Below, piece by piece: positions 15,468 to 26,781 of a DNA stretch of 64,000 nt (positions within the stretch are counted from its first letter, which is position 1; every line of letters starts with the position of its first letter). The stretch lies in NCBI RefSeq assembly GCF_022539665.2, contig NC_081334.1, positions 5,550,424 through 5,614,423 of the forward strand. Direction: 5' to 3'. The translations under genes were made by a program, and so were the position numbers. Origin of the DNA: Daphnia carinata. Lineage: Eukaryota > Arthropoda > Branchiopoda > Diplostraca > Daphniidae. The notes under the pieces were generated by a model. It searched no databases. It saw only the letters and a program-made list of their open reading frames with translations, and was not told where the DNA came from.

Positions 15468-15489
15468 ATAGGTGTTTCCAAACACCTAT
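15468..15489. repeat. Perfect 10-bp inverted repeat, 2-nt spacer
   Basis: ataggtgttt is followed by cc and then aaacacctat. It has the same architecture as the palindrome at 13058-13081 but an unrelated sequence. Confidence 0.8.
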
Positions 15490-16789
15490 AGAAGATTTCC
15501 GTTTGTTAAAGCGCTAGCTTATAAAACATTTTCGAAATTTTAAGTGGAAAAAAATGGATCTTCTGAAATTCTAAAACAGTGTTCTTGTAAAGATATTTTA
15601 GGTATATCTCTTCAGGGGATTTTTCGGAAAATTGTGCGCTTGTGCTGATCTCACTTGGTATTCTTACCGTCACATCAACCTTTGTAGTATATTAATAGAA
15701 TCTCAAATGCCCCTTGTTTGTAAAGTCAGGCAAACGTCATGAGAATTTCACCAACAATTCGACACAACTTTAGTGGAAGTCTAATATGGACTATTTTTCA
15801 TCCTCTAGATGAAACAGATGGTCAACAAAGAGGCGAGTGTTAAAAAGACGTCGTGTAGCAACCGAATGCTATTAGTAAAAAATACAAAGATGGCTCGTAA
15901 TGGCCAGCATAAAAAGGTGATGACAGTCTTCAATTACTAAAGTTTCTTTTCTTCCGCGCTTTTACAACATGCCTACTATTAACATTAATGTGGCCAAAAA
16001 AAGAACTAAATGGACTCTTTTACTGCTTCTCTATTCTTTTTTCCTTGGGCATTGAGGTGACATTATACGACATTGTACTCAGACGTCGAACGCCCGAATT
16101 AAACTACAGAACGTTTTCTGTTTTGCCGTCTACTGTACAAGGAATCAACGAATGCAGTAGGTATCGTTCTTGACGCTGAATCTTTAAAAAACTCTATTTA
16201 GTTTTCGGCTGAGCAAGTTTGAACGCTTAGACGGAATACAAAATACAATGCGTTTGTCTGCAGTGGCCTCATTTTGTCAGATCTAAGAGAATCTACTGAT
16301 GTTCTGAATAAGGGAATACCTAACGGAAAAGACACGAGTGTAGTAAGAAAAAAAAACACTTCACATGTAGAAGCCTGCCTCGAGTATCGTCGAAAGCATC
16401 ACACGTGATCAGAAAGCACGATTAGCAGTTTAGCACCCAAGCTGGTGAAAGTTTTTTCAATTTTCACAAGTTAATGCGTTTTTTCCTTCTATGACTATTT
16501 TTTTTCTCCAGAGTTCGACGTTATGTAGCAATTTCCCTTAGCCGGTTTGTGGTTTGAATGTAACTTGATCGGAGGCATCAGCTTGTGGTCATCTACGAGC
16601 AAACCGGAGTTTAAAATACGTCACAATTGATTTTTTGTGTAAACATTTTGCAAGTACGATCGAGAACTGGGAAAACATGGAATAACAAAGCCGAAAATTC
16701 CTACTGTTTAGAAATTACCCTTAGCAGACGACTCAAGACAGCTGTCACATGTGCTTCAAATTTTTCTAGCGGGGCTCAACTCATAAACA

Positions 16790-19700
16790 ATGGCCCCAAA
16801 AACTCCAAAAACTCCTCAGACTCCTTCGCGATTCGGTACGAAAGTAGAATGGAAAAACTGTGTGTCGTGTGCTGCAACTTTTGTCCTACGGGATTCCCTC
16901 AGACATGAGGTGGTGTGCTCTGCTATTGCTAGTCACGATTTCACTGACGCCGACGTCAACCATGGGTTCGTGATCAACAAACGACTTTGCGGCGTTCTTG
17001 AAGACAAACCCTGCAAAGAGTGTCTACAGAATGTACATAAGCTACAAAAGTCCCATGTTGCCTTGATTTCTCCGTCAGCCATGCAGTTATGTGGGATAGT
17101 GATAGGATCTCATGTTGAAGTTGAGACCTTTGAATCAAAATCATCGACTTTCGTTGCTTGGCCTTGCTGCCATATCCCACCCTCATCAGTCTTCATTGAT
17201 CCTGAAAGTATTTTATCATTGAAATCTCTACTAAATTTCAATGCCTAATGCTTCTACTTTTCCCCCTACAGTTTTAAGGTTGTTATCCATGGACCAGCAA
17301 AAAAATCTTTATATATTTTCCCCAGGTGAAGAAAAATACATAGCAGCAAGAGTGCATTTGAAAATTGCTTTACGAGACAGCCCTCCATTTGAAACAAATC
17401 TGCTGGAAAATATGTTTCTTCATCAGTTTGACAACCACCTTGTTAGAAAAGGAAATCGCCTAGTCCTTAAACATATGGGGAAAAAATGGCTGATAACAGT
17501 GGAGAAGGTGATTCCAACTAACAGCGCAAGATCAGATGACGACCTTTCAGCTGGAATGAGTTCACTGACTATGGATAACGTCCATTCCCATGTCTATTCG
17601 TTGATTCTGTCGAATACCAAAATCTGTTTTGATGCACCGAATGAGGTTTCATCTGAGCCTTCGCACGTAGAACTGACTGACTTTGGTGGCGGTCACGAAG
17701 TGGTAGAAGAGCTAAAAAAATTGTGCACTAGCGTTTTTCAAGCAACTACCACGTCAAAAAGTAATAGTTCGATCCCAAAAAATTAGATTATTATTAATCA
17801 AAGAATTTTAGGCATAGGTCCAAGAGGAGTGCTACTGTACGGGCCTCCAGGAACGGGCAAATCACTCCTAGTTCGAGCTGTTGCTGGCCACTTTAAAGTT
17901 CCTATGGTTACAATACAAGGTCCGGAATTGTTCAGCAAGTATTACGGGGAAACGGAAGCCCGATTACGAGAAAAATTTGAAGACGCCATCAAAAAGTAAT
18001 ACGACGTGATGCTCGACTATTCACGCGCAAAAAATTAAATACTATTGTTTCCTTTAGGGATTGCTGCATCATTTATTTGGACGAAATAGATTCACTCTGC
18101 CCTAAACGAGACTCTAGCTCATCATCTCATAGCGATCAGGAACGCCGCGTAGTTGCAACCCTGTTATCAATGATCGATTCTATTCCACCTCAAGCCCGTG
18201 TAGCGATAATTGGAGTATCGAGCAGGTACGAACGGTCATTTTTTCTTTAGCGTAAAAAAAAATGCAGCACAATTTCATCGACAAAATTTTGTACGTACAA
18301 AGACCTGATGTACTAGATTCTGCCGTGAGGAGACCTGGTCGATTAGATCGCGAATTAGAAATCAGAGCTCCAACGGTCGCTGAACGCCAAGACATTCTTA
18401 ATGTCCTTCTCAGAAAAATTCCACATCGTTTAAATGCCAAAGAAATCGACCATCTAGCTTCGATTACACATGGTTTCGTCGGAGCAGATTTATCGCTCCT
18501 TTGCGCTGAAGCTTCCTTAGCTGCCGCCAAGCGCATCATATCCAGCACGTCTCCTGGTAATCTTATTTGATTCCGCAGTTCTTTCAGTTCTATACCAACC
18601 TTTTTTTACTATCAAGATTCTACCACGGAAGTTTTTCTACTGGATGAAGATACCAAGCAGGCTTTACATCTAGTCAAACCGAGTGCGATGAGAGAAGTTC
18701 TGGTGGAAGTGCCTAACGTAAGATTTGGCGGCTATTAAGTGACTCGCCTCTAACCGCACGCAAACACCTGAAAAAATAAACGTTTTTTCTTAACGCTTAG
18801 GTTCGTTGGACAGATATTGGAGGCCAGGCCGATTTGAAGCTTAAACTAAAACAGGCTGTCGAGTGGCCTTTGCGCTACCCGGAAGCTTTTCAACGACTCG
18901 GAGTAGAGCCTCCGCGCGGATTACTAATGTTCGGACCACCCGGGTGTTCTAAAACTATGATTGCCAAAGCTTTGGCTACGGAGAGCGGATTGAACTTTAT
19001 CGCTGTTAAGGTAAAGTATTTTTGTCCTACCTTAAACGAAGTTCTTGAAGACTGACGCAACTCTAGGGTCCAGAGTTGTTTAGCAAGTGGGTAGGCGAAT
19101 CCGAAAGGGCCGTTCGAGAAGTTTTTAGGCGAGCCCGCCAAGTTGCGCCGGCCATTGTCTTCCTAGACGAACTGGACGCTCTAGGATCGGCGAGGGGTTC
19201 AGGATCCACATCTGCTGGCGTTGGCGACCGTGTTTTAGCCCAGTTGTTAACTGAAATGGATGGTATTGAAGCATTAAAAGACGTTACAGTCGTTGCAGCT
19301 ACTAATAGACCAGACATGATTGACAAAGTATGGTATATAAAGCATCATTAGTTGCAAATTACAACTACAATCGATTTTTCTTAAGGCCTTACTTCGACCT
19401 GGCCGTTTGGATCGTATAGTCTATGTCCCTCTACCAGACGATGCTACGCGGAAAGAAATTATCCAGCTGAAGTTTAACAGTATGCCTATTCACCCTGAAG
19501 TTTCAGTGGATTGGCTTGTATCCAATACATCGGGATACTCTGGAGCAGAGGTTTTTCATAATATTTAAGCCACTATGAAACTATTTTAACCATCAAACTT
19601 ATTTTTTACTATACAGGTTGCTGCTGTTTGCAATGAAGCTGCATTAAGGGCATTGGAACAAGATATCGAAGCAAAACAGATCTGCAGGAATCATTTCGAA

Positions 19701-19793
19701 TTTTCTTTATCCGTTGTAACACCTCGCATCACAACAGAAACCGTGAATTTTTACGAGACTTATGTCAAAGAAAGCGGTCTGCATGCCATATGA
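16790..19793 (+). CDS. AFG2: AFG2/SPATA5-type AAA+ ATPase
   Basis: Ten exons (16790-17207, 17272-17760, 17812-17995, 18058-18225, 18303-18556, 18617-18717, 18801-19010, 19067-19327, 19386-19550, 19617-19793) give 808 aa, the usual size. The start has a good context (acaATGG). A double-psi-barrel-like N domain occupies about residues 1-230. D1 has Walker A GPPGTGKS near residue 312, the pore segment [17 protein letters not shown] and Walker [10 protein letters not shown]2 starts at VRWTDIGG (about 539), with Walker A GPPGCSKT near 583, [16 protein letters not shown] and IVFLDELD. The Cys-Ser form in D2 is normal for this family. The known role is ATP-driven extraction of shuttling factors from cytoplasmic pre-60S ribosomes, with mitochondrial effects in animals. 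VCP/p97 is excluded by the D2 motif and N domain. aataaa at 19817-19822. Confidence 0.92.
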
Positions 19794-20030
19794 CATGGAA
19801 TTCAATAGGATTGGAGAATAAAATGAAACCATAAAAATTTATGCCTTTTATTTTTTTCCTCATCATCGTTGCTTGATAAGTAGGAAAATCGGCTAGTCAA
19901 CTCTATACAACTTGGATGATGGCCAAAAAGTCGATACAAAGGAAACGAGATTCCTTATTATTACATATGTGGTGGACGGAATGGAATGATTTGGAACGGA
20001 TAAAAAACAAAAACGCGAGATCTCCAAAAT
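19794..20030. other. Overlapping convergent poly(A) signals
   Basis: The AFG2 signal aataaa (19817-19822, plus) lies within about 30 bp of a tttatt near 19848 that would be the aataaa of the minus-strand gene ending at 20031. The two mature 3' ends therefore probably overlap or abut. Confidence 0.5.
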
Positions 20031-20863
20031 TCAGACCACTTGTGCAGTTGAGACTGTGCTGTGTGGTGTCGTCGGTCTGGATCCTCCGATCGACTGGGTC
20101 ATATTGAGACTGCTCATTGTCCCCATTCTCAAATGAGCCAAATCCTCGAGCTTTGTCAAATCGCTTAACTCTAAATAAAGGGAATACACGATGACCCAGC
20201 CTAAGGCCCCGAGCAAAATAAATGCAACCCAAAACAAACACATGGAAATATGATAACCAAATATCATATCGTTAACGATTGATGCAAAAATAATGGCAAT
20301 GGTACGCCAAACGAAAAATACACCAGAGGCAAAAAGCCAAGGAACCATATCCTTTTCAATCTCTTTGCGAAGAGCTTTCAGCAAAATGCAGCTAGTTACA
20401 AACAGAGCTATTGCTGCTATGGCAGAAAACAGAGCAAACACAATAAGAGTGTTACGGACATTGCCATTGCCAACATAAACAAATTGGAAACTCATAATGT
20501 AGTAACCATAGTGGGTAACCCCCGGCTTGGTCATTCCTAAGCAGTAGATATCTAGCACCGCTGTAGCAATGGTAAACAGGCTGATCACCTAGATGACGAA
20601 ATATCCATTTTAAGAGTGCGCCCATGTATGAAAAAAAAATGTAAAACAAAACATACCATGGAAAAAATTGCTGTTATCATAGCTCCTGTTTGAATGTCAG
20701 TAAAAAATGCATCTTGCAATATAGGCTTTTTATACCACGCTACCCGTAAAGATTTCATAGACCTGGACATAGTCCTTGTGGTACTGGCATAGGAATAGAT
20801 TGAGCTTGTGCCACCCAAACTTGGTGTTCTGGTTCTCCCTTGCCTGCCATGCTGAGCCTGCAT
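20031..20863 (-). CDS. Four-TM Pasiflora-like septate-junction protein
   Basis: Two coding exons (20863-20657 and 20588-20031) give 254 aa. The start follows an AG acceptor at about 20873, so a 5' UTR intron is likely. The N-terminus is polar and serine/arginine-rich with RVAWYKKPIL. Four hydrophobic segments follow: AMITAIFSMVISLFTIATAV, TLIVFALFSAIAAIALFVTS, WLFASGVFFVWRTIAIIFAS and CLFWVAFILLGALGWVIVY. The cytoplasmic tail reads DLTKLEDLAHLRMGTM, then SRPTTPHSTVST. The conserved tail and WYKKPIL match my recollection of Drosophila Pasiflora-1/2, needed for septate junctions and epithelial barrier. The alternative is a generic arthropod four-TM protein with no assigned role. It shares its 3' region with AFG2. 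Confidence 0.62.
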
Positions 20864-21799
20864 TTTCGACCTCTGAGATTCTGACGTGGTAAATAGAATG
20901 AAAAGAAAACAAACGGACAAAAAATCGGGTCAGTGGAGGAAAAACTTAAGTCTTATGTACGTTGGATGTAGGTCTTAGATTGCAGTAATTGAAAGAAAGT
21001 ATTTTTCTCCAGAAGAAAGATGTTTTGAAAAAAGGAAATTTATATTTTTAAATGTGGGAATTACTAAAATATACTCGATATCTACCTATTCTGATTCTGT
21101 GTGTTGGACAGGTAAGGCGTGGCTGTAAATATTAAAAGCAGTTGTTGTGACTACTCAATGTTGGACTCTAGCTTTCGAAAAGAAACAAATGAAGGCAGGC
21201 GAGCGCAGCCCAAGGCAGTCAAATAGGGGAAGAGGCGGAAACTTGGGTACTTTAAACATTTTCTACATTTATCTGATTAGAACCTATCAAAATAAATGTG
21301 TTCAAATAAAAAATATTTCCGTCGCTGTAAATGCGATCACAAATAAGCCACAATGGCCCCAAAAATGTCCCTGTATCTGATGACACGTCAAAGGCCATGG
21401 ATGTTTGCACGCTTCATAAAGGATATGTTTGCGTCAGGGTGTTACCGAAAAGCTGCCACAGATAATGTGCCTTCACATGATATTCAAACTATTACAGAAC
21501 GAATAGGTGATCGACAAAACCGTAATCCATTAAAAAAAACACAAAGCATCTAATCATGCCGGGATAAGAAGATGTTCATACCGAATGATTGACATGTGTG
21601 CCAGGCAAGTAGGGAAAAAAACTAACGTCGAGCAGATGATTTATTGTGATAAGACTCGTCGAGTCGAGACAAACACGGAGATGATCTTCACCGTTCAGTC
21701 GACAATAATCTCCACGGACCGATAAAAGTAACTGAAAAGGTCCGGTAGAGGTATTGTCTAGGTAATTAAATTTAATTTAAGGTTGCTAAACTTATAGGG
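20864..21799. other. Divergent upstream region between the Pasiflora-like gene and SLC36 copy 1
   Basis: It holds the 5' UTR and promoter sequence of two divergent genes. Apart from a 66-codon open frame at 21353-21553 (listed separately), nothing coding is visible. Confidence 0.5.
21353..21553 (+). CDS. Possible small basic protein, 66 aa (weak)
   Basis: A single uninterrupted frame begins at an ATG in good context (cacaATGG). It encodes a basic, methionine-rich N-terminus (MAPKMSLYLMTRQRPWMF), then a polar, charged C-terminal half ending NPLKKTQSI. There is no recognisable domain. It sits alone between two divergent genes and could be an upstream ORF or first exon of SLC36 copy 1 transcripts, or chance. 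No homology known to me. Confidence 0.25.
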   Translation: MAPKMSLYLMTRQRPWMFARFIKDMFASGCYRKAATDNVPSHDIQTITERIGDRQNRNPLKKTQSI

Positions 21800-23868
21800 A
21801 TGGTGGAAAATCATAAAGAAGACGGTAGTGGTGAAGTGGTGGCTGACATTCCATTAGAAGACTTGTCGCTAACCAAAAATGACACCAAACGTCCAAGTAC
21901 CGATTCATCTGTCAGCTCTAAAGATGCCGAAATAGCTGTTACACCCGGAATGCAAAAATACCAGCCAATATCGTAAAAATCAATTTTAAAAATTCAAATG
22001 CCATTGTTTTGACACTAAATCAACGTCGTAGGAATTTCGAGACAATGGCTCATTTACTGAAGGGAAATATCGGTACTGGAATTTTCGCTATGCCTTCGGC
22101 TTTCCGTAATTCGGGACTTTGGGTTGGATCTGTTTTGCTTCCTGTTATGGCTATTATTTGCACCCATTGTAAGTTAGAATTAAAAAAAAAAAATCATTTA
22201 ATTACACCCATTTACATACCTTCAATATTTCAGGTATGCAAATGCTGGTAAGTAAGAGAATTGGACAACCGAAACTACCTTTCATTGTTTTTTAAGTTGC
22301 ACTAACGATGCAACTATCAATCAAATTTAAAGGTAAAATCAGCAGCCATTATGAAAAGGCGAGAAGGCGATTTTTCTATTTCTTATGCCGACGTTGCAGA
22401 AACTGCTTGTCGCACGGGACCACCTCAATATGCAAAATACGGTCGGGCTTTTAGGTACGTCAAAAGATTTTTGGAAAAAAAAAAGTTGTATGATGCATCA
22501 ACAGGTTTCATTATAAAATTGTTTTGCAGGATTATCATCAACGTGTTCATTTGCGTTACACAATTTGGATTCTGCTGCGTTTACTTGGTCTTTACGAGCA
22601 CGAATTTACAACAGGTAAAATGGAACATCTGTGAAATTCAATGTCATGCATACTAATCTAATCGTGATGTTGAATTAGGTTGTTGAATACTATGCCGAGT
22701 TAGGCTGGGATGTGCGGATTTACATGTGTTTTCTAACGATCCCCCTCATTTTCCTTAACTGGATTCGCAACCTGAAACTGTTGGCACCCGTATCTTTAAT
22801 TGCCAATGTTTTGCAAATGGCAAGCATCGTCGTCGTCTTTTATTACATTTTCCGAGATCCACTGCCACCAGTCAACTCTGTCCCGGCTTTCGGTAGCTGG
22901 GGAGGCCTACCCTTGTTCTTCGGTACGACCGTTTTCACATTCGAAGGGATCGCATTGGTTTTACCGTTGCAAAAGGACATGCGTCGTCCATGGGATTTCA
23001 AAGGATGGACTGGAATTCTCAATACTGGAATGGTGATTGTTACTTGCATTTACATTGCAATGGGCTTTTACGGTACGATTGGACTTCTTTTCTAAATTAC
23101 CGATGCGTAGCTAACGGAACATTTTCATTAGGTTATTTGGCTTACGGAGAAGATATTTTGGGAAGTATTACGCTTAATTTGCCACAGGATGAAGTGTGAG
23201 TGTTGAGTGAAATTTAAAAAGTCAATTGAGTTAGTAACCATTTGATTATCGTTTGACAGTTTGGCCCAAGTGGTGAAAATACTTTTGGTTATAGCCATTT
23301 GCGGAAATTACGCTATGTATTATTCTTATTAGCATAGATTCACCATGCAAAGAATTAATGTTCCCAACTTAATTCCGAACAGGCAATTCTATGTTCCAAT
23401 CCCGATCATATGGCCAACATTGTCAAAATATGCAGCTAGATATACGAGTAATGACCTGGCAGCTGAGCTGGCTTTCCGCACATTCATGGTGCTTGTTACT
23501 TGTAAGAAAAGCTAAATGCATTCCAAAAACTCCATTTTAAAAAAATGATTTTATGTTTAAGTGGTTCTGGCCGCCGCTATTCCCAAAATTGACTTGTTCA
23601 TTTCCCTTGTTGGAGCGTTCGGGAGTTCATTTTTGGTAAAAAAAACGTCACAAGTGGTATTTATAAACTGACATGTGTGCAAAATTTGAATTTCTCGCAG
23701 GCTCTGATTTTCCCGCCACTACTCGAGTACGTCACGCACGCGCCTAACATTAGCAAAATAACCATCACAAAAGAAGTTTTAATTCTCGTTTTCGGAGTTA
23801 TCGGCTTTGGTACTGGAACCTATGCTGCAATTTTAGCTATCGTGCAAGAATTTAGCGGCTCGGACTAG
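21800..23868 (+). CDS. SLC36/PAT-type proton-coupled amino acid transporter, tandem copy 1
   Basis: Eleven exons (21800-21972, 22032-22168, 22234-22247, 22333-22454, 22530-22614, 22679-23072, 23132-23195, 23260-23316, 23383-23501, 23562-23635, 23701-23868) give 468 aa, all GT-AG and in phase. An acidic N-terminal tail ends QPIS, then TM1 HLLKGNIGTGIFAMPSAF carries the histidine and glycine motif typical of the AAAP/SLC36 superfamily. FEGIALVLPLQKDMRRP, GSITLNLPQDE and AAAIPKIDLFISLVGAF are further family signatures; about eleven TM segments are expected. Members move small neutral amino acids with protons across plasma or lysosomal membranes and feed growth signalling. A 14-nt exon encodes CMQML. 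Copies 1 and 2 are the most similar pair in the cluster. aataaa near 23926. Confidence 0.92.
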
Positions 23869-24192
23869 TAACGCATAACGAATAGCTGGAAAAAATCGTT
23901 CGCTTCCGATACGTTTTGATGCACCAATAAATAAAATGATAATAATAAAAAAAAATGGAAATTCCATAAAAATGTCCTTCAGTGCAGGCGTTTGCTCGAC
24001 ATCGATTGATAAAGTGATAACGCTGTCTCATTTAATCCACTATACATAATGATAAGACGACGTCAAAGCACAAATGATGTACCTCTCGTCAGTCGATAGT
24101 AGTCTGTGACCCAAGTATAGGCTCCCCATCAGACTAAACTATTTGATCAGTCAAATTCAGGAGATTGACAGTCAAAATACTAGTTTGAAGCG
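23869..24192. other. Intergenic, SLC36 copy 1 to copy 2
   Basis: The spacer holds the copy 1 poly(A) signal near 23926 and presumably the copy 2 promoter. No exon seen. Confidence 0.5.
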
Positions 24193-26266
24193 ATGGCGGA
24201 CAACAATGAGGGGGACGTAAGCAGCAAGAGTGAGGAAGTGACAGAAATTCCGTTGGAAGATGTGGTCAAGATAGATGACAAACGTGGTAGCTTATCATCA
24301 GAGAGTGCCGATTCTAAAGATGCTGAAATGGCTGTAACAACCGACAAGAAAATTCCCCAACCTATTTCGTACCACACACAAAAATTACTACTTGTAATGA
24401 CTGGCCTTACATTAATGAAAAATCATTTGTTTTGATAGAAACTTTGAGACGATGGCTCACTTGTTAAAGGGAAACATCGGCACAGGAATCTTTTCATTGC
24501 CATCAGCTTTCCGAAACGCAGGACTTTGGGTTGCCTTTGGAATGTTTCCAGTTATAGCCATTGTTTGTGTTCACTGCAAGTTGCAATTTTTGTTTTCAGA
24601 AATCAACGCATTGCTATTCTAATATATCCCCCCTTCTTTTTTTACAGGTATGCAGATGTTGGTAAAGAACGTTAATGTAGCCTTAGCCTACGCAATAATA
24701 AAGCAAATCATAAAATTACGATGCAGGTCAAGAGCGCAGCTGCCATGAAAAGAAGGGACCCGAATTTTTCCATTTCATATGCGGGGACGGCGGAAATGGC
24801 TTGCCGCACGGGACAACCTCAATACGCGAAATACGCAAGAGCTTTCGGGTGGGTGTTCCAAATTAGTAATCTTTCCCACGCTGTTAAAATCAAATGAGCT
24901 GTCAATATCATCCTTTGCAGGATAACGGTTAACGTTTTCATTTGCCTGAAACATTTTGGCGCTTGCGTGGTTTACCTGGTATTTACGAGCACGAATTTGC
25001 AAGCGGTACACTGTTCACTCACGCCTTTTAATTGCCGTTCAAGATGAATAATCAATTTCTATTAGGTGATTGAATACTACACAGAGGTCAGATGGAATGT
25101 GCGCATCTACATGTGCATTCTAACCATTCCACTGATCTTTCTCAATTGGATTCGAAACCTCAAACTGTTGGCGCCCGTCTCGCTGGTTGCCAACGTTTTG
25201 CAAATGTCTAGCATCGTCGTGGTTTTTTACTACATTTTTCGCGATCCCTTGCCACCCACTAACTCTGTGCCCGCGTTCGGCAGTTGGGGTGGCGTACCCT
25301 TGTTTTTGGTACGGCAATCTTCTCACTAGAAACAATCACGTTAGTCTTGCCCTTGCAAAAGGACATGCGACGACCATGGGATTTCAAAGGATGGACTGGA
25401 ATTCTCAATACTGGGATGAGTATTGTTACCTGCATTTATATCGCCATGGGTTTCTTTGGTATTATTACTATTATTTTTAAATTTAAAAAATAATAATAAT
25501 TCCCATCTTTCACCCGTCTCGGTTAGGTTACTTGCAATACGGAGAAGACATTGAAGGGAGCATTACCCTCAATTTGCCACAAGACGAAGTGTAAGTTCAG
25601 AATTAAAAAATAGGGCAGAAAAAATTTAAATTAAGGCATTTGCTTTTTTAACTGCGGCAGGTTGTCTCAAGTGGTGAAAATTCTTTTGGTCGTGGCTATC
25701 TGCGGAAATTATGCAGTGTAATTTGATTTTCAAGCTCTAGCTGGCATCGTTCTAAAATGAGATTTTGAATTTAACGTTTAATAGGCAATTTTATGTCCCG
25801 ATTCCGATCATGTGGCCCACGCTATCAAAATACGTTGCTCGTTACACCAAGAATGACTTCGCCGCAGAGCTTGCATTTCGCACATTTATGGTCCTAGTTA
25901 CTCGTAAGTTAACGAAACGCTTACCTTATTTACCGCAATTTAAAAATCATTCTTTCTTTCAGTACTCTTGGCAGCAGCTATTCCCAAAATTGACCTGGTC
26001 GTTTCGCTTGTGGGAGCCGTTACGGGCACATTTTTGGTAAGGAATGCGAAAATAAAAAATCGATTGACATTTGTTGGCGTAGCTAATAACAAAAATATTC
26101 ACAGGCCCTTATTCTTCCACCTATTCTCGAGTACGTCACATGCGCGCCGAACATAAGCAAACCAATTCTCACTAAAGACATCGTCATTCTTGTGTTTGGA
26201 ATCGTTGGCTTCATAACGGGGACGTACTCCACCATTTTAGCCATTGTCCAAGAATTCACTGGATAG
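24193..26266 (+). pseudogene. SLC36/PAT-type transporter, tandem copy 2, with one-base frameshift
   Basis: Eleven exons mirror copy 1 one for one (24193-24368, 24439-24575, 24648-24661, 24727-24848, 24921-25005, 25066-25458, 25527-25590, 25661-25717, 25785-25903, 25963-26036, 26105-26266). Exon 6 is 393 nt where copy 1 has 394. The missing base lies in a T run at about 25302-25308, in the codon for the first Phe or Gly of the FFGT motif, and brings a stop about 20 bp later. Everything else is open and would total 467 aa. The exon 2 donor is GC, not GT. The N-terminal tail is acidic like copy 1 and ends IPQPIS. With only one lesion, in a homopolymer, a sequencing error or very recent inactivation are both possible; the functional call is open. 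Confidence 0.8.
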
Positions 26267-26781
26267 GAACAATGGCCAGACAAGAACCGCTCCAAAATTT
26301 AAAGATACGATCAGTTAAGGGAGGCACATTTTTCCGCAAATCTATTTCAAAAATAAACTGAAGTTGCGAAATGGAATTTTAGTTTGCTGCTTTTTTCTAG
26401 CTTTCATGCCTTTCCCATGGTGCAAACTGATTTAGAATTCAGCGTAAGCTCGCTAGGGGATATGGGCGAAAATAATCTACAAGTCATAGCGATGATTTCT
26501 AATTGATAACTTACAAAAAAGGGGGGAGGGGTTTAGATTTCAACAGATATGGAACATCAATAGAACGTTTTTCATTTCGAAAACCCGATGCAAATAATGG
26601 GGAATCCCTGAAAAACATGAGAGGCACACAATGTTTAAACAGCAAAAGTTTCCTCGAAATGGAAAGAATTTAACGGCAAACCAGCAATCACTAGAAAAAG
26701 TAGGCTATTAGCTCGTCAGGAACAAAGACATTTCCTTCAGTCAAGAGACGTACAGACAGACGGGCGAAACGGCTTTGTTCA
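26267..26781. other. Intergenic, SLC36 copy 2 to copy 3
   Basis: The copy 2 poly(A) signal aataaa lies at about 26352-26357, followed by the upstream region of copy 3. No further exon recognised. Confidence 0.5.

Larger units (their letters stand above)
10381..16789. other. Long stretch without a supportable gene
   Basis: No reading frame here could be tied to a family. It should hold the missing 5' exons of the phosphodiesterase if that gene is complete, but none was recognised. Weak exon-like pieces on plus are 11800-11900 followed by a good acceptor at about 11935 and an open stretch to about 12100, and a hydrophobic frame at 15988-16173. Minus 11780-11890 also has an open stretch ending at a GT. 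None is called. Two perfect short palindromes are listed separately. The AFG2 promoter presumably lies at the right edge. Confidence 0.5.

Noticed and set aside
18944-18970. AFG2 D2 Walker A reads GPPGCSKT, looking like a damaged P-loop
   Set aside because: The Cys-Ser form is the normal D2 sequence in SPATA5/AFG2 proteins as I recall them, so it is not a lesion.
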